Source of the DNA: a virus | Reading direction: 5' to 3' (one strand) | Length of the DNA stretch: 64,000 bases | Virus record (IMG/VR): IMGVR_UViG_3300042691_029373 | Span: 1-64,000 of that record | Shown: one piece after another, positions 9,076 through 17,454 of the stretch | How positions within the stretch are numbered: the first letter of the stretch is position 1 | Layout: each line of letters opens with the position of its first letter | The notes under the pieces: generated by a model | What the model was told of the DNA's origin: nothing | Seen by the model: the letters and a program-made list of their open reading frames with translations, nothing else | The model's database searches: none | Program-made: the position numbers and the translations under genes

Positions 9076-9861
9076 ATGAATAAGACCCAGAAAATAAAGT
9101 TTGCCATGGACCCCGAATGGATTATTACGGGGTCAATCGATGCTGAACAAAAAGAATACAAGTTGATGGCTTATTTTCAGAAAATGAATGTTTTCTTGGA
9201 AGAAATTAAGTTATACCCAATGTTCATTGAGGTTTCCGTTCATTTGGGTAACATCCAAACAATCATCAATCAAAATAGAATTTTAAAAACCAAAAAAAAG
9301 TTTTTATCTCACGATGACGAACTGGTGGTTACTGATTTAGTTGTACATGACTTACCGGTAATGTCAGATGAAGAACAGGTAGAATTCAAAAAAATATTAA
9401 AAAATGTCCAACCAAAGTTATTTGATTACTTCAATATGGTTAAAGCTATATGGACTTTAGTATATGATTCTTTGACTGTTAATATCAAAAGAAATAGAAA
9501 CAATCTTAAATCTAAATCAGGGTTTTTTTATTACAGAGATGAGGGTATGACTTATGTTTGGAGATATGATATTCGGAGAGTTAGGAATTCTTTTAATCTA
9601 ACAAAGACACATGTTAAAATGATGTATAATGGTGATGGAGAGGATTTGACTATAACACAATTAATCTCTAAATTTTCTAAAACCTATAAAACCAAGAAAG
9701 AAAAAAGTTTTCCGGTGTTTGAAATTTTATCCACACAAAAATTTCCAATTGCTGAAACTTTGGTTCCGATTGCTAAAAGAAAGATAGTATCTTTGATTAA
9801 TCAAAGTGCGAAGATTGAAAGGTTAGAGAGAGAAAAAAAACTAATAACAAATGGGGTTTAA
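9076..9861 (+). CDS. Hypothetical protein
   Basis: 261 residues from the ATG at 9076; an in-frame ATG 18 bases earlier lies in the promoter-like TATATTTT region and is less likely. Basic, soluble, mixed alpha/beta, ending in a charged helix (KIERLEREKK). No family recognised. It opens a run of five overlapping plus-strand genes ending with the methyltransferase. Confidence 0.7.
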   Translation: MNKTQKIKFAMDPEWIITGSIDAEQKEYKLMAYFQKMNVFLEEIKLYPMFIEVSVHLGNIQTIINQNRILKTKKKFLSHDDELVVTDLVVHDLPVMSDEEQVEFKKILKNVQPKLFDYFNMVKAIWTLVYDSLTVNIKRNRNNLKSKSGFFYYRDEGMTYVWRYDIRRVRNSFNLTKTHVKMMYNGDGEDLTITQLISKFSKTYKTKKEKSFPVFEILSTQKFPIAETLVPIAKRKIVSLINQSAKIERLEREKKLITNGV

Positions 9862-10051
9862 TAAAAGATTCATATCGGAGGAAACGATTTCTAATACATT
9901 AAAAAATGGAGATTCGTTAAAAAGATTATTTTCCGCCGATGCGTTGTTATTTATGGATAATAAAGCTAGTGAAGTGTATCAACTTTATCAACAAGGATTA
10001 AGTGATACTAATATTAAACTTTTTATCGATGGAAAAAAACACAATAATTGA
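9851..10051 (+). CDS. Small hypothetical protein
   Basis: 66 residues overlapping its neighbours at both ends (11 and 23 bases), which supports translational coupling. Helical: RFISEETISNTLKNGDSLKRLF then a second helix. No family recognised. Confidence 0.6.
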   Translation: MGFNKRFISEETISNTLKNGDSLKRLFSADALLFMDNKASEVYQLYQQGLSDTNIKLFIDGKKHNN

Positions 10052-10220
10052 AAAACTCCTGTCTAAATTAAGACAACCTGTGCATATTACTTACATATCT
10101 AAACATTTGTTGAGAACATCAATGACTGAAACCGAAAGATTGATTAGTGAAATGATAGAGGAAGGATTGATTGAGGAGAGTAAGTATGGAAAGGGGTATT
10201 ACGTTGTAAAAAGTAAATAA
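10029..10220 (+). CDS. Small winged-helix-like protein
   Basis: 63 residues from the ATG at 10029 (an in-frame ATG at 10002 would deepen the overlap). ITYISKHLLRTSMTETERLI followed by GLIEESKYGKGYYVV reads as helix-turn-helix plus a beta wing, so it probably binds DNA. It could be a small regulator of the phage. Confidence 0.55.
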   Translation: MEKNTIIEKLLSKLRQPVHITYISKHLLRTSMTETERLISEMIEEGLIEESKYGKGYYVVKSK

Positions 10221-10222
10221 TT

Positions 10223-10447
10223 ATGTCAAAAGAAATGGTTAATCATCCTGACCACTATGGTGGGGAGGAAAATGCGTATGAGGTTGTAAAGGTTGCGGAA
10301 GCATGGGGACTTGACCATGACGCATATCTATTCAATGTGGTTAAATATGTGGCTCGTGCCGGTAAAAAGGACCCAAGTAAAGAACTACAAGATTTAAAAA
10401 AGGCTTTATGGTATTTGGACAGAAAAATTCAAAATTTAGAAAAATGA
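10223..10447 (+). CDS. DUF3310 protein
   Basis: 74 residues. NHPDHYGG, then FNVVKYVARAGKKD and DLKKALWYLDR are the conserved blocks of DUF3310, a short phage family often called nucleotide-kinase-like without firm evidence. It directly precedes the methyltransferase with an ATGA overlap, a pairing that fits a role in nucleotide or DNA metabolism. Confidence 0.85.
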   Translation: MSKEMVNHPDHYGGEENAYEVVKVAEAWGLDHDAYLFNVVKYVARAGKKDPSKELQDLKKALWYLDRKIQNLEK

Positions 10448-11286
10448 TAGAAAATTATATAAATAAAGTAATCAACGGTGATTGTGTTGAAGTAATGAGA
10501 GAGATGCCCGATTCATTCGTTGACTTGATTGTCACCTCACCACCTTACGGAGTAAACATTAAATATGATGTCCACGATGATGATATGGAGATAAGTCAAT
10601 ATTTGGATTTTACTCGTAACTGGATGGCCGAAGCCTACAAGGTATTAAAGGATGATGGTCGTATTGCTGTTAATATTCCATATGAAATTAATCGTCAAGA
10701 AAAGGGTGGAAGAATCTTTTTGGTGTCTGAAGTTTATCAGGTGATGAAAGAAATTGGATTTAAGTTTTTCGGTATTGTAGATTTGGAAGAAGATAGTCCA
10801 CACCGCAGTAAGACAACCGCTTGGGGAAGTTGGATGAGTCCATCAAGTCCTTATATCTATAACCCAAAGGAGTGTGTAATTCTTGCTTATAAGAAACATC
10901 ATATTAAGAAAGTGAAGGGAGAGCCACAATGGAAAGGAGAACCAATTCAAACCGAGGAAGGTAAAACTAAAATGTTGTATACTGAACAGGATAAGAAAGA
11001 ATTTATGGAATTGGTGTTCGGTCAATGGAAGTACCTCAACGATAGTAGACCAATGACAAAGGCGACATTTTCAATGGATATCCCAACAAAGGCAATTAAG
11101 ATATTGAGTTATAAAAATGACGTTATTCTTGACCCATTCAACGGGAGCGGTACAAGTTGTGTGGCGGCAGAAACTTTAGATAGAAGATGGATAGGAATTG
11201 AGTTAAGTCATAATTATGCTGAAATATCTCGAGAACGAATACAATCGTTTATCAATCTAAAAAAACAACAAGAAATAGAATTTTAA
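10444..11286 (+). CDS. DNA methyltransferase (beta-class order; N4-cytosine or N6-adenine)
   Basis: 280 residues from the ATG that overlaps the DUF3310 stop. Motif IV TSPPYG (about 30-35) comes before motif I DPFNGSGTS (about 229-237), the beta-class order. TSPPY is more typical of N4-cytosine enzymes, but N6-adenine activity is possible. No partner nuclease is adjacent, so it probably protects or marks phage DNA. A terminator follows. Confidence 0.9.
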   Translation: MIENYINKVINGDCVEVMREMPDSFVDLIVTSPPYGVNIKYDVHDDDMEISQYLDFTRNWMAEAYKVLKDDGRIAVNIPYEINRQEKGGRIFLVSEVYQVMKEIGFKFFGIVDLEEDSPHRSKTTAWGSWMSPSSPYIYNPKECVILAYKKHHIKKVKGEPQWKGEPIQTEEGKTKMLYTEQDKKEFMELVFGQWKYLNDSRPMTKATFSMDIPTKAIKILSYKNDVILDPFNGSGTSCVAAETLDRRWIGIELSHNYAEISRERIQSFINLKKQQEIEF

Positions 11287-11292
11287 TATTGG

Positions 11293-11309
11293 GGTCACAT
11301 TTTGTGACC
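11293..11309 (+). terminator. Intrinsic terminator
   Basis: GGTCACA and TGTGACC form a 7-bp stem with a 3-base loop, followed by TCTTTTTTTT. It closes the operon ending with the methyltransferase. Confidence 0.85.
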
Positions 11310-11346
11310 TCTTTTTTTTGTTTAGATATTTATAATAAAAAATCCT

Positions 11347-12471
11347 ATGTCGAAAACACTTAACGAATCAGAGTTACAGGAAAAAATGGTTCAAATCTAC
11401 AAAGAAGAACAAAAAAAAGTTATTGAAGAAAAATGGCAAAAATTGTCAAATAAAGATAAAAAAATGGTATTGGAGATGTTAAAAATCCAATATCCTGAAA
11501 AATCAATTTTAATTAGCGAATCAAAGTGGTACAATACTTTGGGGGATATTGTTGGCATATTTGACCCAACTGGTGTGGTTGATTTAATTAACGGTATTAG
11601 TTATTGGAGACAAGGTGATAAGTTATTTGCCGTTTTGTCATGGATTTCCGTATTACCTTATGTAGGTGACTTAATTGCTAAACCAGTTATTGGTTTGTTT
11701 AAGATGGGAGGGGCTTCAGCGAAAGCATTCAAAGCCGCATCATTGGCCGGTGATGCCACTAAGATGGCTCAAATTGCTAAAAAAGGAGGACCGTTAGCAG
11801 GTCTTCTTACTAAAGTTAATACTTGGGCACCAAAAGTACTTGAACCTTTGGCAAAAGGAGTTAAAAAGATACCAGGTGTAGGACCGGGTTTTGTTAAAGG
11901 TGTTGAGGATTATATCAAATTATTTAAAGATGCTAATAATACTATGTCAGCAGGTGCAAAAACTGCGACAAGGCTTACTGCAAAATCAAGTAAGTTGGCG
12001 AAACAAGGTTCAAAATTAAGTGCTGCTGAGGCAAAACAATTAAAAGCCGCATTGGATTCGGCGACGACATATAGAGGGTTTAGAGACTTCAAAGGGGGAC
12101 AAAGTTGGTTAAAATACATGAAGTCAGACGCTACTTTATCATCTAAAATATCTGCCGGAGTTCCTAGATTGTGGGGAAATCCAGCAACAAGAGCTTTGAT
12201 GAGAAAAACCAAATGGTATTTGGGATTGTTAGATTTTTTAGGTGTTGCTAATTTTGTTGGTCCTGATGAACTTGAAAATAAAATTGAAGATTTGGATTCT
12301 AAAATGGCCGAATACAATAATACGCCAGAGGCTCAACAAAATTGGAATGAAGATATCCAAACTACAGAACAACCGTCTCCCGAATATTCTCAGGAAGTTT
12401 CGGCGCCTGAACCACCAAAAGAAACAAATAATAAAAGTGGCGATGATATCTTTGGATTTTTATTTACATGA
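11347..12471 (+). CDS. Tagged protein with a toxin-like hydrophobic TG-type domain
   Basis: 374 residues. The N-terminal tag (SKTLNESELQEKM, site LNE|S) precedes a charged helix. Residues about 65-120 (IVGIFDPTGVVDLINGISYW, then FAVLSWISVLPYVGDLI) resemble the pre-toxin TG domain found before toxin domains in polymorphic toxins, which holds hydrophobic Gly-rich helices. The middle is Ala/Lys rich and helical, and the tail is Pro/Glu/Ser rich. It is preceded by AGATATTTATAATAAAA. If it is packaged in the head, the hydrophobic part could act at the host membrane during ejection; that is inference. Confidence 0.55.
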   Translation: MSKTLNESELQEKMVQIYKEEQKKVIEEKWQKLSNKDKKMVLEMLKIQYPEKSILISESKWYNTLGDIVGIFDPTGVVDLINGISYWRQGDKLFAVLSWISVLPYVGDLIAKPVIGLFKMGGASAKAFKAASLAGDATKMAQIAKKGGPLAGLLTKVNTWAPKVLEPLAKGVKKIPGVGPGFVKGVEDYIKLFKDANNTMSAGAKTATRLTAKSSKLAKQGSKLSAAEAKQLKAALDSATTYRGFRDFKGGQSWLKYMKSDATLSSKISAGVPRLWGNPATRALMRKTKWYLGLLDFLGVANFVGPDELENKIEDLDSKMAEYNNTPEAQQNWNEDIQTTEQPSPEYSQEVSAPEPPKETNNKSGDDIFGFLFT

Positions 12472-13874
12472 AAAAATTAATTAACGAAAGTGGTATTAGG
12501 GATATTAATAAATTAGCCCAAAGGTACCCAAAAGCAGAAATATACTTTCACCAAGATTTGGATGGTGTAACAACGGCAATCGCCATGAAGAACTATTTGG
12601 AACAACATGGTATTAAGGTTGTTGATGCTCACGTAATACAATATGGTGATAAAGAATTCTCCGTTAAGAAGAACGACGCTCAAGGAGATACGATGCCTGT
12701 ATTGGTAGATTTCGCACACGGAAAACCAATGTTCGTTATTCATACAGACCACCACGATAGACAAGCGGGCGCCGAAGATACGAAATCAACATCGTTTAGA
12801 CAGTCAAGGTCAAACGTTGAAACCATATCACAAATAGTTTCACCAAAAGAAGTATTCCCCAGTGAAGACATACTTCTGATTTCAACTGTGGATTCGGCAA
12901 ATTTCGCATCTCAAAATATCTCAATTGATGATGTGATTAATTATGTTTTTCGTTTAGATAAAGATAATTCCTTAAAACGGAATAAAATGATGTTAGGACT
13001 TGTTACTAACAAATTGTTATTAGCATTCAAAAACAAACCAGGGTTTCTTGAGGAATTGGTTATGGTGTGTAAACCATCTATAATGAGTATTCTTCAAAAC
13101 ATTAAAAGAATAATGGTTGAGAAGGGATATGCTAAAATACCTGAATTGGAGAAGAACAAAGAGATGTATTTTCAACAGATGAAAGACTCACCAAATGTTA
13201 AAATCGACGGAAACATAATTGTACAATATGGTGGTGATAGTATGGTGAAACCAGGTTCTTATGATAGATACACACCTTTTAAAAATAATCCTGATAAGGA
13301 TTTCTTAGTTATTGCTTGGCCAATGGGATTAGTACAAGCATCATGTAATCCTTTTAAGAAAGAAAGGGCGTTAAAAGGAATCGATTTAGGAAAAATCAAA
13401 GATGAGGTATTATCTAAATGGGAAAGCCAACTCAAGGAGAGAGAAATACCAATCTCAACAATTAAATGGATTTCTGAAAATACGAAAGGATTTGGTCCTG
13501 AGTCGGTAGGTTTTACATTTAAGGATTTTGTGGCATTGTATGGTAAGAATTATAAGACCAAAGAAAACGGTAGAGAAGAATTGGTCCACATTGGTGAGAT
13601 GATGGAAGTACCTTTTAGTGAATTACCTGAAGAACATAGAGAGATGTTAGATAAGGTAACTGTAAACGCTTGGGATTTAATTGACGCGAGTTCAGGGGGT
13701 CATAAATGTATAACTAACATATCAGGTCTTAATTATTTGGGTAGAAGTAATAGACCACCAAAAGGTAAGTACAAGTATGACCCTGATAAGGATGATAGTC
13801 CATATGTTAAATTTACAAAAATGATACAGAATGAGTTTGTTAGACTGTTAAAAGAAAAGATAACAAATTCTTAA
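12468..13874 (+). CDS. DHH-family phosphoesterase with tag-like N terminus
   Basis: 468 residues, with a 4-base overlap with the previous gene. It begins KKLINESGI (INE site). FHQDLDG at about residue 28 and IHTDHHDRQ at about 92 are DHH motifs, and STVDSANF the third acidic motif. SSGGHKCITNISG near 410 resembles the GGGH motif of DHHA1 domains. DHH/DHHA1 proteins include RecJ-type nucleases and oligonucleotide or cyclic-dinucleotide phosphodiesterases. The long insert between the domains is not recognised. Degradation of a nucleotide signal or of host nucleic acid is possible. Confidence 0.75.
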   Translation: MKKLINESGIRDINKLAQRYPKAEIYFHQDLDGVTTAIAMKNYLEQHGIKVVDAHVIQYGDKEFSVKKNDAQGDTMPVLVDFAHGKPMFVIHTDHHDRQAGAEDTKSTSFRQSRSNVETISQIVSPKEVFPSEDILLISTVDSANFASQNISIDDVINYVFRLDKDNSLKRNKMMLGLVTNKLLLAFKNKPGFLEELVMVCKPSIMSILQNIKRIMVEKGYAKIPELEKNKEMYFQQMKDSPNVKIDGNIIVQYGGDSMVKPGSYDRYTPFKNNPDKDFLVIAWPMGLVQASCNPFKKERALKGIDLGKIKDEVLSKWESQLKEREIPISTIKWISENTKGFGPESVGFTFKDFVALYGKNYKTKENGREELVHIGEMMEVPFSELPEEHREMLDKVTVNAWDLIDASSGGHKCITNISGLNYLGRSNRPPKGKYKYDPDKDDSPYVKFTKMIQNEFVRLLKEKITNS

Positions 13875-14212
13875 AACTCAACGAAGTCACCTTCAGATAT
13901 ATTCATCCTTTTACAACTACCGCCCCTCAATTCTAAAATAGTATCGCCCTCGCTACAGTAGTTTTTACAGTCATCACCTTTACATGGGGGACAACTGTGA
14001 AATATTTTTGTGATTTGGTTATCTTTAATGAATACTATATCTAAATCGATTACACAGTTTTTCATCCAAAAACAATTTTCAGAATTATCCATTAAAAATA
14101 ACATTCCGTTAAAATCAGGACCGAATTTTCTACCCATCATTCCCTTTTGAGTGTGTTCAGGAGTGAAAACAGTTTTGACTTTGAATTTTCGATTATTTAT
14201 ACTTATAATCAT
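13871..14212 (-). CDS. DUF192 family protein
   Basis: 113 residues from the ATG after ATATTTATGTTT; a longer form from 14278 would overlap the divergent Nudix gene. HTQKGMMGRKFG, GMLFLMDNSENCFWMKN and LDIVFI match the GLM.R / GMLF / FWMKNT / LDIIF blocks of DUF192. A CPPCKGDDCKNYC segment adds several Cys. The family function is unknown. The 3' end overlaps the DHH gene by 4 bases. Confidence 0.85.
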   Translation of the reverse strand: MIISINNRKFKVKTVFTPEHTQKGMMGRKFGPDFNGMLFLMDNSENCFWMKNCVIDLDIVFIKDNQITKIFHSCPPCKGDDCKNYCSEGDTILELRGGSCKRMNISEGDFVEF

Positions 14213-14236
14213 AAACATAAATATAACGAAAACTGA

Positions 14237-14662
14237 ATGGAGAACATAAAAAGGTACGCTGGGATAATTGTTAAGCACAAAGATGAAGTTTTATTGTGTA
14301 AAAGAAACGCTGATAATGATTTACCTGGTGTTTGGTCCATACCTGCCGGAAGATTAGAAGATGATGAAAACCCTACTTTGGGGGCTAAAAGAGAATTTCA
14401 TGAAGAGACAAATGTTAAAGTAAAAGATAAGATTGAGCTTTGTGGGTTTATTAATAGAACAACTCGTGACGGTAAAAAAGTAAAAGGGTTGATGTATGTG
14501 TTTTTATGGGAGGTAAATAAGAAAGTAAAACCTGATTTGGAAAACGCTATTGACGGAGACGAACATACTGAATGTGGGTATTTTGGTATAGATAATTTAC
14601 CCGAACACGATGAAAATGATAAATTGATGTCGTTAATCAAAAATATTTTGAAAAAATCGTGA
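14237..14662 (+). CDS. Nudix hydrolase
   Basis: 141 residues. The Nudix box reads G.LEDDEN..LGAKREFHEET (about residues 37-58), with the REFHEET metal-binding core intact. Such enzymes hydrolyse nucleoside diphosphates linked to another moiety. The substrate cannot be read from the sequence; a mutagenic nucleotide or an RNA cap is possible. It is divergent from DUF192 across a shared short promoter region. Confidence 0.9.
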   Translation: MENIKRYAGIIVKHKDEVLLCKRNADNDLPGVWSIPAGRLEDDENPTLGAKREFHEETNVKVKDKIELCGFINRTTRDGKKVKGLMYVFLWEVNKKVKPDLENAIDGDEHTECGYFGIDNLPEHDENDKLMSLIKNILKKS

Positions 14663-14734
14663 ATTTTTCAAAATTACAATATATTTATCTTTCACAAACG
14701 CCCAACAACCCTTTCTTTATAGTTGGTAATATTG

Positions 14735-14772
14735 AACCCTAACATTTTTTTGAAAGAAAAACTGTTAGGGTT
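14735..14772 (+). terminator. Intrinsic terminator
   Basis: AACCCTAACA and TGTTAGGGTT form a 10-bp stem around an 18-base A/T-rich loop, followed by TTTCTTTTTT. It separates the Nudix and SmpB genes. Confidence 0.75.
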
Positions 14773-14785
14773 TTTCTTTTTTGAT

Positions 14786-14793
14786 TATCTTTG
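14786..14793 (+). promoter_or_regulatory. Bacteroidetes-type -7 box (TATCTTTG) of smpB
   Basis: TATCTTTG lies 7 bases before the ATG at 14801, so the message would have almost no leader. The -33 region is weak (ACTGTTAG). Confidence 0.6.
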
Positions 14794-14800
14794 TCACATT

Positions 14801-15217
14801 ATGAAAAATTTCGAAGTAAAATTACAGAAAGTTAAGTTTGAATATGACTTCATCGAGACCTATGATGCGGGAATAGTACTTAAAGGAATTGAGGTGAAGG
14901 AAATAAAGAAAAGGCATTTTTCGTTTATTGATGGATATTGTTATTTCAAAGACGGAGAACTTTTTGTTAAAAATGTCATAATAAATAACGCCGAAGAACC
15001 TAACAGAGACAAAAAACTTTTGTTAAAAAAACATGAATTAACAAAATTGGAAAAAGAATTAACAAAAGGTTTGACAATGGTACCTTTCAGTTTCTTTACT
15101 AATGATAGAGGTAGTATTAAATGTACGATAGTTTTGGGACGTAGAAACAAAAGTTACGAAAAGAAACAAAAACTAAAAGAAAAAGATTTAGAAAGAGAAA
15201 AAAAGTTGGAGGATTAA
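14801..15217 (+). CDS. smpB: SsrA-binding protein SmpB homologue
   Basis: 138 residues. FIETYDAGIVLKGIEVKEIK, DGYCYFKDGELFVKN, RDKKLLLKKHEL, TMVPFSFFTNDRG and a basic tail (SYEKKQKLKEKDLEREK) follow the SmpB barrel and tail in order. SmpB binds the tRNA-like part of tmRNA and brings it to stalled ribosomes. Bacterial SmpB is about 150 residues, so this copy is slightly short but has all strands. No tmRNA gene was found in the window, so it probably uses or interferes with host tmRNA. It has its own promoter. Confidence 0.9.
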   Translation: MKNFEVKLQKVKFEYDFIETYDAGIVLKGIEVKEIKKRHFSFIDGYCYFKDGELFVKNVIINNAEEPNRDKKLLLKKHELTKLEKELTKGLTMVPFSFFTNDRGSIKCTIVLGRRNKSYEKKQKLKEKDLEREKKLED

Positions 15218-15235
15218 GTTTTTTGACTATCTTTG
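15206..15235 (+). promoter_or_regulatory. Bacteroidetes-type promoter (TTG, 19 bases, TATCTTTG)
   Basis: TTG at 15206-15208 and TATCTTTG at 15228-15235 are spaced as in Bacteroidetes promoters. The next ATG is 15 bases downstream. The -33 box lies in the end of smpB. Confidence 0.65.
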
Positions 15236-15250
15236 TAAAAATTATCACTG

Positions 15251-15526
15251 ATGACAACAATAACCCACACCGTAAAAATTCAGAACGAAAAGTTTGGCAC
15301 AATCCTCAACGAGAATTTTGTTGACCCAATACAATTCAAGTTATTCTTAAAGATGATACAAGGTTGTATTGAGCTCAAGAATGATTTGTCATTCTTTAAT
15401 GGAGTTGAGTTTTTGGTACATATTCCTCACAGAATTTTAGTTGATTCTATTATTACAACTTCAATTGAAACTCTTGGAGTGTCAGATATTGTAAAAAGTA
15501 AAATTGAAGCACTCGTAACACGATGA
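15251..15526 (+). CDS. Hypothetical protein
   Basis: 91 residues, soluble. VKIQNEKFGTILNENFVDP and NGVEFLVHIPHRIL suggest a small alpha/beta fold. It has its own promoter and a 4-base overlap with the membrane protein gene after it. No family recognised. Confidence 0.65.
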   Translation: MTTITHTVKIQNEKFGTILNENFVDPIQFKLFLKMIQGCIELKNDLSFFNGVEFLVHIPHRILVDSIITTSIETLGVSDIVKSKIEALVTR

Positions 15527-15795
15527 TATTAGATTCAAATACATTTGGATGGTTATTGGCAACGGGGATTGCTGTCTTCATCATAACTAAACATTGGAAA
15601 CGTCTTATCAAACTTTTGATATTCGCAGGTGCTACTATGTTTGTATTGTTTGTTGTACAAATTAAAACAATGTATGATGCGGTTGTACTGGGTGAACCAA
15701 AAGAAAAACCAAAGGATGAAATAGAAATTAAGGCAGAATTGGATACTTTGAATAAAACTATCCACATTAAAGACGTACAGGTTAAACATAAATAA
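15523..15795 (+). CDS. Small inner-membrane protein
   Basis: 90 residues. Two hydrophobic segments (about 8-22 and 29-46) flank a basic HWKRLIK turn, followed by a charged cytoplasmic or periplasmic tail. It is co-translated with the previous gene. A holin-like role is possible from the size and topology, but no lysis neighbour supports it. Confidence 0.6.
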   Translation: MILDSNTFGWLLATGIAVFIITKHWKRLIKLLIFAGATMFVLFVVQIKTMYDAVVLGEPKEKPKDEIEIKAELDTLNKTIHIKDVQVKHK

Positions 15796-15847
15796 TGGTT
15801 TCTTGATTTGTCCTAAAATTAAGTGGTGGACCCAAAGGAACGGGCTC

Positions 15848-15875
15848 AAAAAAAGGAGAGAAATCTCCTTTTTTT
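15848..15875 (+). terminator. Intrinsic terminator
   Basis: AAAAAAAGGAGA and TCTCCTTTTTTT form a 12-bp stem with a GAAA loop. It is followed directly by the ATATTTATAATAAAA element of the next gene, so termination and restart are adjacent. Confidence 0.85.
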
Positions 15876-15898
15876 TATATTTATAATAAAAGAACACA

Positions 15899-16204
15899 AT
15901 GAAAAATATCCTGATTACCCAAGAACAATTAAATAAGTTAGTTAATATCGTGAAGGAAAATCACGAAGGTGAAGATTCTATAACTAAAAAACAATTATTC
16001 ACAATTGCCACGTTGGCTTATAAAATGTGGGAATCGATGGATGATAATGAACAGTTGGAAGACTGGGAAGAAAGTAAGATTGCTCAATGTGAGCAGAGTA
16101 TCATTGCTGTGGTGAAGAATTATATGTATGATGAATTTGTTGATGACAATCAAACAACAGGGATGGATAAACTTAATTATGATGAGTTGGTGATAGGTAA
16201 ATGA
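15899..16204 (+). CDS. Tagged small protein
   Basis: 101 residues. Begins KNILITQEQLNKLVNIVKE, a class II tag in which ITQE replaces the usual ITES. The body is acidic and helical, with a WESMDDNEQLEDWEE stretch. Preceded by ATATTTATAATAAAAGAACACA. Likely a virion-internal protein by its tag. Confidence 0.6.
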   Translation: MKNILITQEQLNKLVNIVKENHEGEDSITKKQLFTIATLAYKMWESMDDNEQLEDWEESKIAQCEQSIIAVVKNYMYDEFVDDNQTTGMDKLNYDELVIGK

Positions 16205-16211
16205 TAACCTT

Positions 16212-16661
16212 ATGGACACTAAAAGTTTGAAGTTGATAAAGATACAGTATGCGCTTGGAATAGAGGCGTTAGACAAACTATTGTATCAAAAGATGACGGA
16301 GGAAGAAAAGAAATGGACAAGAGAGTTGTCTGAAAAAGTGCCAAATGAAAGCATTATAGATGATTATGACGTTGTTCATGATATTCTACTGGTGGATGAA
16401 GAAAACAAAAAGAAAGTAGAAAAAATGCTTAATAGATTGGAGTTAATCTTTGATATCTATGATATTTCTGATGTATATTTCAAATATCCCGAATTAATCG
16501 GAAAAAAGTTATTTGAAGATATTGATAGTTTCGTTAAAAGTAATATTTTTTTAGATGATGTGTTAGACCATATCAATGAAGTTGGTCTTGATAACATCAA
16601 TGAATTCGAAAAAAGATACTTGGCGATAACAGATGGAGATGATTCTAAAAATACACAGTAA
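16212..16661 (+). CDS. Hypothetical acidic helical protein
   Basis: 149 residues starting 8 bases after the previous stop. Charged helices throughout, strongly acidic C terminus (ITDGDDSKN). No tag and no family recognised. Confidence 0.6.
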   Translation: MDTKSLKLIKIQYALGIEALDKLLYQKMTEEEKKWTRELSEKVPNESIIDDYDVVHDILLVDEENKKKVEKMLNRLELIFDIYDISDVYFKYPELIGKKLFEDIDSFVKSNIFLDDVLDHINEVGLDNINEFEKRYLAITDGDDSKNTQ

Positions 16662-16908
16662 AAACCCAATCGTTATACCTTTACCAAAAGGTGAAACAAT
16701 AGAGGTTTTTTTGGATTATTACGAAAAAGATAACACTGACACAATCTTACCAACTTACCATAAATTCAAAGGGTTTTATTACGATAAACCATCTCTCGGT
16801 TACCTCACAGACAAAATCATAAATTACTACGTTTATAAGTTTTTCAAGAGCCACGTAAGATTTTTCTCAATCGAAGGTGATGTTGCCCTGAAATTAGACA
16901 AAAGGTAA
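16639..16908 (+). CDS. Hypothetical protein
   Basis: 89 residues from the ATG at 16639 (another ATG six bases earlier also fits). It overlaps the previous gene by 23 bases. Beta-rich start (ILKIHSKNPIVIPLPKGE) and aromatic middle. No family recognised. Confidence 0.6.
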   Translation: MILKIHSKNPIVIPLPKGETIEVFLDYYEKDNTDTILPTYHKFKGFYYDKPSLGYLTDKIINYYVYKFFKSHVRFFSIEGDVALKLDKR

Positions 16909-16929
16909 TATTTATAGTAAAATATTCAA

Positions 16930-17385
16930 ATGAAAGACGAATCTAAATTAAAACAAGCCCTCCTCGAAGAAGTTAAGAAGAGAGGATTGTTAGAACAGGA
17001 AGAAAAACCATCAGGAGGAATGAAAGACATTATATCGGCGGCATTACACTCCAGAACTCAAGTACATATTTTTCATCTTCAAACGGACTCACAATCATCA
17101 TTTGCTGAACATATGGCGTTAGGTGGATACTACGATGGTATAGGTGACTTGATTGACGGTTTAGTTGAAAGTTACCAAGGAAAACACGGAATTATCAAAG
17201 GATATAGTATCGATAAGACACAAGATTATGAGAACGTAAAACAAGTTATATCTTATCTTGAGAAGGTTGATTCGATTATTGAGAAATCACGTAAATCAGT
17301 TAAAGAATCATACCTACAAAATCAAATAGATACCGTTCAGGAGTTAATCTATTCGACATTATACAAACTTAAGTTTTTGAAGTAA
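16930..17385 (+). CDS. Tagged ferritin/Dps-like protein (resembles DUF5856)
   Basis: 151 residues. A short charged helix ending GLLEQEE gives an LLE site. The body is all-helical: HSRTQVHIFHLQT, SSFAEHMALGGYYDGIGDLI and DGLVESYQGK. The spaced His/Glu/Asp in the first two helices resemble the Dps and ferritin-like metal-binding helices, and phage proteins of this type are grouped as DUF5856. Whether it binds iron is unknown. Preceded by AATATTTATAGTAAAA. If the tag is real, it would travel in the head. Confidence 0.6.
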   Translation: MKDESKLKQALLEEVKKRGLLEQEEKPSGGMKDIISAALHSRTQVHIFHLQTDSQSSFAEHMALGGYYDGIGDLIDGLVESYQGKHGIIKGYSIDKTQDYENVKQVISYLEKVDSIIEKSRKSVKESYLQNQIDTVQELIYSTLYKLKFLK

Positions 17386-17405
17386 AACAATTATTCTTAT
17401 CTTTG

Positions 17406-17427
17406 ACCCTCACTTAACAGTGGGGGT
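17406..17427 (+). terminator. Intrinsic terminator
   Basis: ACCCTCACT pairs with AGTGGGGGT (9 bp, one G-T) around TAAC, followed by TTTATTTTTT. A TATCTTTG at 17396-17403 overlaps its start. Confidence 0.8.
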
Positions 17428-17454
17428 TTATTTTTTAATGATATTTATAAACAA

